This document shows positions 11,601 through 22,319 of a DNA stretch of 64,000 bases, piece by piece. A program made the translations under genes and the position numbers. The stretch comes from Pleurodeles waltl (lineage: Eukaryota; Chordata; Amphibia; Caudata; Salamandridae), in the NCBI RefSeq assembly GCF_031143425.1, contig NC_090444.1, positions 1,309,889,324 through 1,309,953,323 on the forward strand, given 5' to 3'. The notes below the pieces were generated by a model that was not told the DNA's origin, did not search any database, and worked only from the letters and a program-made list of their open reading frames with translations. Within the stretch, counting starts at the first letter, position 1. Every line of letters begins with the position of its first letter.

Positions 11601-12417
11601 TAGTAACACTGGGAGACCTGTTCAGCAATGGCAAGAACAGTTTGATATCCCTTCAGGAATGTTTATTACCTACAACGCAATCACTAGAATTATACAAAAT
11701 ACATGGATAGCAGGCACACAGGAACCTCCAACTCATGAAGGTTGCAGACTTATTTGCTCAATGAGAGAGCAAAGAGGGGTGATTTTCAACAATCTACCAG
11801 GCATTACATAAAAGTACATATACACCTTTGAACAAGCTTAGACTTAAATGGCAGACAGAATTGGGAACCATCATAGATGAACTATATATCTCACAGAGCC
11901 TACGTGACCCCACATATGATAGCAAAAATGTTTAATACAAGAGAAGGCTGCCCCAGGTGTGAAGCAGCCAGTTGCTGGACATGTGCACATGCTGTAGAGC
12001 TGCCCATGAGTAAGACCATATTGGGAAGAAATACTCAGGAAAATAACCACTAGCACAGAAAGAACACTGACACTTTCCCCTCTAATGGCACTATTGGGAG
12101 ACTTCCCTCACCCCTCAGCTCACAAAATATCTATCAAATTTATTGATCTTGCACTAGTCCTGGCCAAAAGGGAAATTACATCCCATTGGAAAGATGCAGG
12201 AGGTCCTCAAATAAGCAGATGGCAGGACGTGTTAGTAAAATGGGCAGAAATCAAAGGAGCAGTACTACTACAAGAAAATATGCAGGGAAGGAGGTCAAGA
12301 GATATATAAAAACAATGGGACACAATTTTAGAGAGCCTAAAGCACCTAGACAACCCTACACCCAAAGACTCAAATACTACATCAGAATCTGATACAGAGC
12401 TCACCTCTAGTACTTAG
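8696..12417 (+). pseudogene. L1 ORF2 (endonuclease-reverse transcriptase), broken
   Basis: ORF2 starts MNMTTKYKIATWNVRGLNN, the usual APE endonuclease opening, with IALIQETHL and then a stop after LIEQ. Further endonuclease motifs are IGSIYAPNQEQ and GGDFNCI (near 9120) and SDHNPLV (near 9385). Reverse transcriptase motifs follow: GADGFPMEFY, SYRPLSMFNMDYK, SVDIKKAFDS, GTRQGCPLSPLLF and the catalytic ALYADDMLL near 10773-10800. The C-terminus ends with an acidic/Ser-Thr stretch and a stop near 12417. At least eight in-frame stops or frame changes occur, for example at 9236, 10389, 10573 and 11214. The enzyme nicked DNA and copied L1 RNA in ancestral copies; this one cannot. Confidence 0.88.
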
Positions 12418-12571
12418 TCATATAACAGATAATGTATGTGAAAGACGGGTATATCGCACAGAGAAAACTTGACTAATGGAAATTCATACAGTGGATTCAA
12501 GTGCATTGAAGGGGGGTGGGCGTTGAGTTAAGGGAGAAAGACTTGAATGTCGATTCTGTACCTATTATTGA

Positions 12572-12622
12572 CATGTTGGAAAAATCAATAAAAGATATAA
12601 AAAAAATAATTAAAAAAAATAA
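12572..12622 (+). other. L1 3' end with A-rich tail
   Basis: An AATAAA signal in GAAAAATCAATAAAAGATATA is followed by an interrupted A-tract that stops directly at the right-hand target duplication. Confidence 0.7.
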
Positions 12623-12639
12623 GTATGGGCAGCTAGGGG

Positions 12640-14335
12640 CACTCCAGGCTAGGGGTCCACCCCACGTGACAGAGCTGTAGTTCGGTGAGGTATGTAGTGT
12701 ATAGGTAGTTGAGCTGTATGAGTGAATGTCAAGGAAATCATATTTTCCCAGGGAGCCATGCGTGCTGTCGTAGGACTCTTACCATGGGGATAAGACTGCA
12801 GGTTCTCAGGTAGCAGCACCACTATGTGTGGGTGACTGAGTCATTCCCTCACAAGTTGAACACTGTCAGCCTAACCATTTTAACTAGCTAGCAGCACCTT
12901 ACCCAAACCTAGGAAGTAAAGATGATTTGTGGCAGTCTAGAAAACATGACACTCTGACTCCTCAGGGAAGTCATGGTTGGCAGATCTCACTTTATTCTCT
13001 CATTTGCTCAAGTCTCACACTCACACAAGAAAAGGTGAGCAAAGAGATGCAGGACAGTTTTCAATGTATTTATTGAAAGGACTGCATTGTATGATAAAAG
13101 ACATGAGTTGCAATTGTTAACAGGATGAAACATATCATAGTGCTGATTGTAACCAACAGTGAGAAGCAATTGAAAACTCCCAGTATTCTGCAATAAATAT
13201 GTGTCTATGGATTACTGCGTACACTTCTTAGCATCTATGTGAGAGCATAGCAGTGATAGCTCTTTTTCTGCCCATACTAGTCCCTGGAGGGAACTCTCAC
13301 CCCTATACCTGAAAAACAGGGGTCTGCCTGTCATCTCCCCAATTGGTTGTAGAGACAGGGCTGAGGTCAGCAAAGCTGCAATGAAGTGGCACACAGTATA
13401 GGATGGCTCCTCCGACTGGAATGACCTCTCTAACCTTGTTTGGGCTTGTATGGTGTTTTTATAATAAAACAAGGTGTATTCTGAGAACAGGTCTAATGTG
13501 ATAAATCATCTAATTTTCGAAGGCTGGCTACACACTCCTTTGGTGGCAATACTAGATCGAATATGAGGTACATCCCGGAGCAGAAGCACAGTGTGAAATG
13601 TCTTGCAAGGGAACTAACAACAACACTTTTGCAGGATAGCAGCTGATTAGAAAAATAAAACACCCCTGCTAAATGCAAGTTATGGTAAAATGAAATAAAA
13701 TGAATACATTAAATAAAAGTGTGTAACTAGGTTAAAGGGCACTGGCCAAAGCTAAAATAAGTGTGCCCAAGCAAGGCACTAAAATGAACTCACAACTCCC
13801 TCCCCATTGTCTCGAAAAGAGTGCAGGGTCCAAGCCCTTAGATAAACTACACTTAATCTATGATACTAAAAAGGCTGCTAAAATACACATAAACAAGATA
13901 AAAATGTCAAAGTTGACAAGCAATTCAGGCCAAAAGGCAGGTTGAATTACAAGGACAATTTAGAATCTGTAAATAATACCAAGGGTCACATTGAACAATA
14001 ACCATGATACTGCAGGAAATCTCCGGTCATTAATGGAGATGGAAGCCAGGAAGGACCCCACTTTGGCAGGCGATAAGATGATCAGCTCTTTAGAGGTAAG
14101 ATCCACAGAGCACACGTGCAGGTGCTTCAGCCACAAGGCTGACAGAGGGTGCAGCATTCCAAGCAATGCCAGATGTAGGAGCACAAGAAGCCATGATATC
14201 CACAAGTGGGCACTCATTGGATGCACAAAATACTTGAGAGAACTTGCAAAGTCCAACCCAACTGCACAATGCACCAAGCTATCCATGATGTAAATGTGGC
14301 ATGTCATTTTGGATGATGTCAATTGCAGATGACAC
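12640..14335. other. Intergenic, with one dispersed repeat
   Basis: No gene was recognised. Part of it (about 13641-13796) matches 25192-25345 and is listed separately. The region around 13000-13500 has scattered short open frames without known domains. Confidence 0.4.
13641..13796. repeat. Dispersed repeat, copy 1 (pair with 25192-25345)
   Basis: The stretch starting near GAAAAATAAAACACCCCTG and ending AAGGCACTAAAATGAACTC aligns along its length with 25192-25345, with roughly one change in six bases. Both are A-rich with AATAAA-like motifs. Because copy 2 directly adjoins retrovirus-like pol sequence, this may be a piece of the same element family. Confidence 0.55.
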
Positions 14336-14338
14336 AAT
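14336..14338. repeat. Left 3-bp target duplication (AAT) of Harbinger B
   Basis: AAT sits directly outside the left terminus; the same triplet is at 22573-22575 outside the right terminus. A 3-bp duplication is the rule for PIF/Harbinger elements. Confidence 0.55.
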
Positions 14339-14530
14339 GGTGGTCATTACAACCCTGGCGGACGGTGTTAAAGCGGCGGTAAGACCGCCAACAGGCCGGC
14401 AGTAAATAAATTGGAATTACGACCGTGGCGGAAACCGCCAACAAAGACAGCCACATTAACACTCCGACCGCCATGGCAGTACAAACAAACAGTGTGGCGG
14501 TCACCGCCAACAGACAGGCGGAGGACAAAG
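14339..14530 (+). repeat. Left terminal and subterminal region of Harbinger B
   Basis: The terminal repeat is followed by spaced GGCGGTAAGACCGCC, GTGGCGGAAACCGCCA and GTGGCGGTCACCGCCA palindromes. These are plausible binding sites for the transposase or the Myb/SANT proteins; that role is inferred. Confidence 0.55.
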
Positions 14531-15164
14531 TACCGCCCACAGTATCACAACCTACCTATTTGCCACCTTTACCGGGGCGGATTCACCTCGGACAAAAACA
14601 CGGCGGAAACAGGACTTATAAGGAAAAACTCTCACCTCTCCACACCCCACGAGGAATCCGCACGCGATGGAACCAGAGCTGCAGATCCTGCCAGCCCTTA
14701 TCTTCTTGCTCCTCTACCAGGAGCACGAATGCCGGCGGCGAAGACCACGGTGAGTACTGCACCTACGACACAGGGGAGGCGGGAGGGAAAAAACAGGGAC
14801 ACACACGCAACACCCCCAACAACACACACTAATACAGCATGATACATTACACCCCCAACCCTCCCCCCCGGAAGAATGTAAAGACCAAAGAAAATGAGTA
14901 TAACCATTGGAATATATTAAAATCCAGTACGCAAAAATATACATATATACACTATAAACAAAATATACACCAAGAATAGTAGTCCAGGTAGTGCTCCATT
15001 GAAGTCCGTGGAACACTGGGCCCACACAAGATTCCCGACCATGATGGAGAGAACACTGCAGGGGCATCAGATAGCAACAAAACAGGCACCTCAGGGGGGC
15101 ACCTCAGCCGGTTGAGTGCACGACGCCAAATCCACGAGGGGGCCACATGCCCACTATTTAATCC

Positions 15165-15452
15165 TGGGGAGTGCAAAGCCACAGTCTCTCAAGTCTCTAC
15201 AGTGGGTGGTTTGCCCACTGCTTTCTCCTGGGGAGTGCAAAGCCACAGTCTCTCAAGTCTCTACAGTGGGTGGTTTGCCCACTGTTCCATCCTGGGGAGT
15301 GCAAAGCCACAGTCTCTCAAGTCTCTACAGTGGGTGGTTTGCCCACTGTTCCATCCTGGGGAGTGCAAAGCCACAGTCTCTCAAGTCTCTAAAGTGGGTG
15401 GTTTGCCCACTGCTTTCTCCTGGGGATTGCAAAGCCACAGTCTCTCAAGTGG
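15165..15452. repeat. 64-bp tandem repeat, about 4.5 copies
   Basis: The unit contains GTGCAAAGCCACAGTCTCTC and GTGGGTGGTTTGCCCACTG. Its GTGCAAAG marker recurs at 15171, 15235, 15299, 15363 and (as TTGCAAAG) 15427, exactly 64 bp apart. Each unit holds a small inverted repeat (GTGGG..CCCAC). It lies in the 3' region of Myb-A. Confidence 0.9.
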
Positions 15453-15454
15453 AT

Positions 15455-15735
15455 GACAGTCTCCACTGGTTTTGGAGGGGGCTTGGTGCCCAGAGTGCTT
15501 CATTCTGCCAAGGACAGAGGTAGTGGATGTCTTTCTCCACTGGTTCTGGAGGGGGCTTGGTGGCCAGAGTGCTTCATCCTGCCAAGGACAGAGGTAGTGG
15601 ATGTCTTTCTCCACTGGTTCTGGAGGGGGCTTGGTGCCCAGAGTGCTTCATCCTGCCAAGGACAGAGGTAGTGGATGTAAATCTCCACTGGTTCTGGAGG
15701 GGGCTTGGTGCCCAGAGTGCTTCATCTGCTCGTGA
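15455..15735. repeat. 74-bp tandem repeat, about 3.7 copies
   Basis: The marker GGAGGGGGCTTGG recurs at 15474, 15548, 15622 and 15696, exactly 74 bp apart. The unit also holds GCTTCATCCTGCCAAGGACA. It directly follows the 64-bp array and is unrelated to it. Confidence 0.9.
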
Positions 15736-15850
15736 GCGTCAGTGCCCTTGGCGCTCATGGGCCAGCGGTGCTTGTGGCGGCGGTGCCCTGTTCAGCGGTG
15801 CTTGTGGCGGCGCTGCCCTGTTCAGCAGTGCCTCAGCTGCTGGCGGTCCT

Positions 15851-18481
15851 TCATGGCCCAGCGGGGCTGGTGCTGGCGGTCGTGTCTGGCCCAGCGGGGC
15901 TGGTGCTGGCGGTCGTGTCTGGCCCAGCGGGGCTGGTGGCAGTGGCCTCTTGGGCAGCAGGGCAGGTGCTGGCGGTGGCCTCCTGGGCACCGGGGATGAT
16001 GGCGGTGGCCTCCTGGGCAGCGGGGATGATGGCGGTCTTCTCCACCGTGCTGCTCTTCCCAGACCTGCTGACTTTCTTGTGGCCCTTCCCCACCTTGGAA
16101 GGTGTCGCAGCTGACTCCACACTCCCACCTGGACCCCTGGGAGCGGCTTTGGTAGCTGGAGTCTTCCCCCTCTCCCGCCGGGCACTGGCCAACTTCTGAT
16201 GCTTCACAGGTGGGGGACTGTCCGTGCTCTGGCTCCGTGCCACACTGGCTGCCCTGGTGGCCGGTGCACTCCAGATTCCGGTGACTACAGGCACCACTGG
16301 TCCCGGAGATGTTGTGGCTGAGGTGCTAGTTTGGGACCTGGAGAGTCGGGCCCTAGGAGACGGACGGGGTGGGGGAGGTGTGGGAAAGAGGTCAAGGTCG
16401 GACAGGAAAGGTTTTTTGGAGACACTGGGATGGGTAGTTGGAGGGGGTTTGGGAGTGGAGGAAGAGGTTGTGGTTGTAGGAGGTGTTTGTTTGGTGACTT
16501 TGGGTGAAGGTGCATGCGCTGGAGCCTGTCGTGAGGTTGATGGCTGTTGGGTGGGTGTGTGCCTGCGTCTGTGTATCTTGGGAGGTGGTGTCACAGACAC
16601 ACTGGGAGAGGACACAGGGGATGTGTGAATGGCAGTGGGGGTGGTGACTACACATGAGCGGGTGTGGTGCTGGTGATGGCAGTAGTGGCTGTAGATGTAG
16701 TGCATGCAGGTGTGAGTGTAGACGAGACTGGGAGGGAGAAGGGAGACGAGGAGGAGGGGGACACAGTGGAGGCAGTGGATGTTGGTGTGTCTGCATGTGT
16801 GTGATGCTTGCGTGAGTGCCTGTGGGATGTGTGGTGCTTATGTTTGCCTAAGCTTCCCTTGTGGGTTGAGGTGTGTGCATGCTGGTCTGAAGGTGTGCTT
16901 GGGATAGGCTGAGGTAGAGGGGATTGGGTCTGGGTGGATGAAGTTGGAGGGGGGAGGCTAGACACAGGGACAATGGCTGCTATCAGTGCTGAGGCCAGAG
17001 TCTGGAAAGCTCGCTGAAGGGCCGCCTGACCAGAATGAATGCCCTCCAGGAATGCAATTGTTTGTTGCAACTGCCTTTATACACCTTGGATGGCATTCAA
17101 AATGGTAGACTGCCCAGCAGTGAGGGACCTGAGGAGGTCAGTGGCCTCCTCACTGAGGGCAGCAGAGCTGACTGGGGCAGGGCCTGAGGTGCCTGGAGCG
17201 AAGGTGATGCCCATCCTCCTGGGTGAGGGGGCACGGGACAAAGGCTGAGGGGCTGCTGGGAGGGCGGTGCTGGTAGAGGGGGTGGCGGCTGTACCTTTAG
17301 ATGCGGGGGGCACAGATGTTGCCGCCACCACAAGGAAGCTCCCATCAGAGGACGAGTCTGTGTCACTGGTGTCAGCTCCTGTCCCTGCAGTGGAGCTCCC
17401 CTCGCCCTCCATCCCACTGGTGAACTCCGAGTCCGTTGTCTCGCCCTCCAGGGCCATGTGGGATGCAGCTCCCTCCTGCTCCGGTGCTACTGCTCCTCCG
17501 CCTGATGATGCTAATGTACACAAGAACAGGGATACCACAAAAAGGGGGGGGGGGGGGCACGACAGAAGAAAAACATGTTGAGTGCATGCATTACCGCTAC
17601 CGTTGGCGGACACGACAGACACAGAAGCCCCCTGCACTACGCTGCGCACTTGGGCTCCACTGTTCAATCCCTGGGACATGGTCTACAAGGCTATGGACGA
17701 CATCTGCACACATGGATGACACAGGAGCATGACTAGGTGTATTTGGCACTGTACACAGGTAGGGGGTGCCACATGGCCATCCTTATGGAGGGACCTTGCC
17801 TACTAAACTCGCCCTGGCCTAGGGAAACCCACAGCCCACCTCCCCCACCCAGACACCTCCAATGCGTGCAAAATCAGCAGGATGAGAGTGTACTCACCCC
17901 CTTGTGGCTGCTGTGATGCCCCCAAGCGCCTATCCAACTCCAGGTACGCCACTGCCAGGATCCTGAACATCAGGGGGGGTCATGGTGCGACGGGCACCCC
18001 TCCCACGTTGGGACGCCATCCCCAGCTGGGCCTCCGCCGTCTTCTTGCTCCAGCGGCGAATGTCCTCCCATCTCTTACGGCAGTGGGTGCTCCGTCTGTG
18101 GTAGACGCCCAGGGTCCGGATGTCCTTGGTGATGGCACGCCAAATATCTTTTTTCTGGTGGGCGCTGACCTACATGAATTGTACAGGGGGAAAAGAAAAG
18201 TTATTATCAAATGCACCGTCACAGTCATTGGCTCCCAGCCCTACCCTTGCCATGTGGCACATGCACTCATCATCGTTTCATGCACGCCTCAATCTCCCCC
18301 CCACCATCTTTCATCAACCCCACTCCACACAGGCATAGCCCATACAGCATGCTCCCAGTGTACTTACCTGTTTGTCTGGAGGACCGTAGAGTAGCGTGTA
18401 CTGGGGGAGGACCCCATCCACAAGTTTCTCCAACTCCTCCGATGTGAAGGCAGGGGCCCTTTCCCCAGACACTCGAGCCAT
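15851..18481 (-). pseudogene. Harbinger Myb-A protein, copy B (nested antisense gene)
   Basis: Exon 1 (18481-18368) encodes MARVSGERAPAFTSEELEKL to PPDKQ, with a GTAAGT donor. Exon 2 starts at 18169 after a TTCATGTAG acceptor with VSAHQKKDIWRAITKDIRTL and KRWEDIRRW. Together these form a Myb/SANT-like domain of about 80 residues with spaced tryptophans. A likely frame change follows in the G-run near 17972-17978. Exon 3 begins near 17513 and carries acidic and Ser/Thr-rich sequence, then AALSEEATDLLRSLTAGQST. A stop at 17077-17079 interrupts it before QQTIAFLEGIHSGQAALQ. A further frame change falls near 16650-16700, and the Pro/Ser/Thr-rich tail ends at 15851. The tail contains an 11-residue repeat (AGPDTTASTSP). 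The gene lies wholly inside the transposase first intron. Exon borders beyond exon 2 are approximate. Confidence 0.7.
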
Positions 18482-18569
18482 TGTCTCTTCCAGACCAAGG
18501 TCACAGCAGAACTTGCAGTGTAGGTCCTCTCCTGTTGAAGATCAGGTATCCAGTGATTGAACAGCTAGA

Positions 18570-18740
18570 AAATGGCGGTCACGTCCACGGCGGTGCGTAC
18601 CTTCACCGCCGGCGTACATCGTCATTGGCTCCTGGGACCCATAGGGTCCAATGTTAACCAATGCAGCATTGCGCCGCGGTCTTAGACCGCCTACCGCGAC
18701 GGTGTACAACACCAGCGCAGTTACCTCACATCCCATTGTC
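18570..18740 (-). promoter_or_regulatory. Putative Myb-A promoter (copy B), three CCAAT boxes
   Basis: CCAAT-type pentamers lie at 18624-18628 (ATTGG), 18648-18652 and 18658-18662. GC-rich GGCGGTG/CACCGCC and CGCCGCGGTCTTAGACCGCC palindromes surround them. The block lies 90-260 bp upstream of the Myb-A start and is conserved in copy A at 2640-2750. It is also inside the transposase intron. Confidence 0.45.
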
Positions 18741-20293
18741 CCACTTTACAGGTCAGGCAGCCGCCATTTCAGGGGCCCATATGGCTTAATTTTTAACTGC
18801 GTCACACATACCTAGGCCTAGCCTCAACACACATACAGGCAACTTTTCAGGTTATGATTTGTGTTCTGTGTAAGCTGGGGGTACGTACCTCTGAGTTGGT
18901 TGACTCTGTGCTCGCTGTTGTCCTTCATAGGCACCGTCCGCTGGGACATGTGAGGAGATGGCGGCATCCTCCGGTGTACAGACCGCTGGTGGACCTGTCG
19001 ACAATGGAGGAAAGACATGGAGGAAAGACATGTGATCATCACCTACAGGCTTGAACGTGCCACAATCCAGGAACTGTGTGCCCAGCTGGAGCCAGACCTC
19101 TTGTCAGCTATCTGCCATCCCACAGGAATCCCCCCTCAAGTGCAGGTGCTGTCAGTACTCCATTTCCTTGCAAGTGGGTCATTTCAAACAGTGGCCATAG
19201 CATCAGGGATGTCCCAGCCTATGTTTTCCAATGTGTTGTCCAGAGTGTTGTCTGCCCTGCTGAAACACATGCGGAGCTACACCTTTTTCCCCTCAGGTGG
19301 AGGATTTGCCTACAGTGAAAGGTGATTTCAATGCCCTGGGACATATCCCCAACATCATAGGTGCCATTGATGGGACCCATGTGGCTTTGGTACCCCCCCC
19401 GCAGGAGTGAACAGGTGTACAGAAACCGGAAGAGTTATCATTCCATGAATGTGCAGATGGTGTGTTTGGCAGACCAGTACATCTCCCATGTTAATGCCAA
19501 GTTCCCTGGCTCAGTGGCTATTAGGTGAGCACCTGGAAGCACGTCAGTGGGAATGGTTGTCTGGGTCTGGGGATATCCCTACAGGTTAGTGTGTGTCTAA
19601 CAGTTGTCCCTCGCCATTTGCAGGTGACTCTGGTTACCCCAACCTGTCATGGCTACTGACCCCAGTGAGGAATCCCAGGACAAGGGCAGAGGAACGCTAC
19701 AATGAGGCCCATGGGTGAACTCGGCGGATTATAGAGTGGACCTTCGGCCTCCTGAAGGCCAGGTTCTGGTGCCTCCATATGACAGGTGGATCCCTATTCT
19801 ACTCACCAAAGAAGGTGTGCCAGATCATTGTGGCCTGCTGTATGCTTCACAACTTAGCTTTGCGACGACAGGTGCCTTTTCTGCAGGAGGATGGTCCAGA
19901 TGGCAGTGTTGTTGCAGCTGTGGAGCCTGTGGACAGTGAAGACGAGGAAGCAGAAGAAGAGGACATGGACAACAGGAACTCGGTGATGCAGCAATATTTC
20001 CAGTGAGACACAGGTAAGAATATAGACCTGCCTACTACATGTACTTTAACAATACTACCTCTCTACTGTCTGTCATTTTCACCCAGTGTATGGTCACCGA
20101 GTTGTCAATTTACCTTACGATTTCACAGATGTGGGTCCCACAGTGTGACATCTGCTTTGTTTCCTCATGGACTAGAGCTATGTGACATAGGTATGTTGTC
20201 ATTACAATTGAAAGAGCATTTTGTCACTGTAATTGCTAATACACTATTTCGAAATCACAGACTGACTCCAGATTGTTTTGTGCTTCAAGGGTG

Positions 20294-20299
20294 TTTATT
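20294..20299 (-). promoter_or_regulatory. Polyadenylation signal of Myb-B (copy B)
   Basis: AATAAA on the minus strand, 187 bp beyond the Myb-B stop, at the same place as in copy A. Confidence 0.6.
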
Positions 20300-20485
20300 T
20301 AAGTGCTCAATATTGGAGGGGGTTGTAAAATGGTGAGGGGTGATGGTGGAGGAATGTCCATGGCAGAGTCCAGTCTATTAGTCTCACAGGTGCATTGCCC
20401 AAATGGGCATAGGAAGTGGAGCTGGGGCAGTTTGAGGATGGACAGGGTGACAATGTGGGACAGAAAGATGACATTCAGGGTGGTC

Positions 20486-22006
20486 TCATTTCTTGGTTGG
20501 GGTCTTGGCATCGTTCTCTGTCTTTGTCCTGGATCTCAGGGACTGTTTGCGGGGTGGTTCACCCTCTGCAGGGGGTGGGGTGCTGGTGTGGTGGTCCTGT
20601 GGCAGTGCCTCCTGTCCACTAGCGCCGGCGGAGGAGGTGGGCAGTTCATCATCCATGCTAGTGTCAGAGGCCCCTTGCTGTGCCACAGTGTCCCTCCTGG
20701 TGTTGAGTACTTCCTTCAGCATCCCTACCATGGTGCCCAGGGTGTAATTGATGGTTCTGAGTTCCTCCCTGAAGCCCAAATACTGTTCCTCCTGCAGGCA
20801 CAGGGTCTCCTGAAACTTGGCCAGTACCGTTGCCATCGTCTCCTGGGAGTGGTGGTAGGCTCCGATGACGGAGGAGAGGGCCTCGTGGAGAGTGGGTTCC
20901 CTTGGCCTGTCCTTCCCCTGTCGCCCAGCAGCCCTCCCAGTTCCCCTGTGTTCCTGGGCCTCCGTCCCCTGGACCTTGTGCCCACTACCACTGCCCCCAG
21001 GTCCCTGTTGTTGTTGGGGTGGTGGGTTAGCCTGGGTTCCCTGTAGTGGTGGACACACTGCTGCTTGATGTGTCCTGGGGACAAAGGTATGGGCCCGCTG
21101 GGTGGGTGCTGTGCTGGTGTTTCCAGAGGGGGGAAGGTCTGTAGTGGCCTGTGACTGTGTCAGGGGAACAGACTGTCCCGAGGTCCCCGATGGGCCGGGC
21201 TGGTCATCTAGATCCAGTTGGACAGAGCTGCTGTCATCACTGTGGGCCTCTTCTGTTGGTGGTGTGGACATGTGTGGACCATCCTGTCCGGTGACGTTGG
21301 GTAGGGGTCCTGCAGGGGTATAAAAGGATGTTTAATACATCTGTGTGTGCCATGGTGTGCAATAGGTGGGTGACCGTGTACCCCAGTGCTTGCATTCCTG
21401 TGTGGGACCTTGTGTAATGATGGTTTAGGGGGTGTATGGGTATGTGCAGTGGACATGCTTTGGTGATGGATGTCCATGCTTTGTTGTTGCATGCAGGGCT
21501 TGGTGTTGGGATGGGTGGGTTGTGATAGTGGGACATTTGTGAGGAGTAGGAGTGATGGGGGTGAGGGTGGGGGTATGTGATGGCATGCAGGTAGGGTGGG
21601 GGATATAACAGTAAAGCTTTGACTTACCAGAGTCCATTCCTCCATCTACTCCTGCGAGGCCCTCAGGATGCAGAATCGCCAAGACTTGCTCCTCCCATGA
21701 TGTTAGTTGTGGGGGAGGAGGTGGGGGTCCGCCGCCAGTCCGCTGAACCGCAAGGTGGTGTCTTAAGACCACGGAATGCACCTTCCTCCGTAGGTCGTTC
21801 CACCTCTTCCTGATGCCATCCCTATTTCTTGGGTGCTGTCCCACTGCGTTAACCCTGTCCACTATTCTTCGCCATAGCTCCATCTTCCTAGCTATGGAGG
21901 TGTGCTGCACCTGTGCTCCGAATAGCTGTGGCTCTACCCGGACGATTTCCTCCACCATGACCCTGAGCTCCCCCTCAGAGAACCTTGGGTGTCTTTGCCG
22001 TGCCAT
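20486..22006 (-). CDS. Harbinger Myb-B protein (Myb/SANT-like), intact, two exons
   Basis: Exon 1 (22006-21628) begins MARQRHPRFSEGELRVMVEE and carries a Myb/SANT-like domain over about residues 6-90 (FSEGEL, LWRRIVDRVNAV, IRKRWNDLRRKV). It ends at a GTAAGT donor in phase 1. Exon 2 (21309-20486) follows a CCCTGCAG acceptor and rejoins in frame with DPYP-like GPLPNVTGQDG. Total length is 400 codons with no stop or frameshift. An acidic stretch (EEAHSDDSSS), a Gln/Pro/Gly linker, a helical segment (about residues 258-335, PREPTLHEAL to LKEVLN) and a basic tail (PPRKQSLRSRTK, nuclear-signal-like) follow. In related elements such proteins escort transposase to the nucleus and bind the ends. The gene converges on the broken transposase; its openness suggests recent insertion or selection. 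Expression is unknown. Confidence 0.8.
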
Positions 22007-22319
22007 GGGGTGGTGTGGGTGATGTGTGGGGTGGTGTGTATAGTGATAAGTTGGGTGATATTTAGTGGTGTGTTGTGTGAGGTGCGTGGAAGTTCTGTGG
22101 GTGATGGTACTGTGTGCCTGTGGATGCTTGGTAGTTGTTTGTGCTGTCTCTCTCTGGCCTTCTCTCGGTAATTGTGGTCGTAGGGGTTTGTGGGTGATGT
22201 GGGTGTGTGTTTTATATTGTAATGGGTGTGTGGGAGTGGTGTGTGTATGTGTATCAGGTGTGTGTATTTGGAATTGTCCAATGTGGCTGTGTTTTGTAAG
22301 AGTGTGTGTATTTTGAGCG

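Larger units (their letters stand above)
4695..12622 (+). mobile_element. Near full-length L1 LINE with target-site duplication
   Basis: The element is bounded by 17-bp direct repeats beginning GTAYGGGCAGCTAGGGG (4678-4694 left, 12623-12639 right) that differ at one base. It holds a long 5' region (to 7080), an ORF1 with the L1 RNA-binding domain, an ORF2 with endonuclease and reverse transcriptase, and an A-rich tail (12572-12622). The duplication shows target-primed insertion. The 5' end begins with a GGCGTGGCC motif. The 2.4-kb 5' region is long and contains tandem repeats, so it may include a later insertion. Several stops and frameshifts in both ORFs make it inactive. Confidence 0.85.
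14667..20006 (+). pseudogene. Harbinger transposase, copy B, three exons, broken
   Basis: Exon 1 (14667-14750) encodes MEPELQILPALIFLLLYQEH and an arginine-rich end, and stops at a GTGAGT donor in phase 2. Exon 2 (18931-19524) follows a TCCTTCATAG acceptor and continues in frame with HRPLGHVRRWRHPPVYRPL. Exon 3 (19624-20006) runs from [12 protein letters not shown] to QQYFQ. The first catalytic aspartate (GAIDGTHVAL) and the glutamate (RRIIEWTFG) are present. The segment with the second aspartate is lost in a deletion of about 71 bp at 19517, between GTG repeats. Other lesions are a 13-bp tandem duplication (19004-19016/19017-19029), frame changes near 19300 and 19400, and a stop after NEAHG in exon 3. 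Intron 1 (14751-18930) contains Myb-A on the opposite strand. Exon 1 assignment rests on splice phase and the basic RRRR/RWRHP join seen in related transposases. Confidence 0.75.

Noticed and set aside
15112..16114. Plus-strand frames of up to 195 codons with repeats
   Set aside because: They are translations of the tandem arrays and of the antisense of the Myb-A tail.
20303..21046. 247-codon plus-strand frame rich in Leu, Gly, Val and Trp
   Set aside because: It is the exact antisense of the intact Myb-B exon, which has splice signals and a domain.
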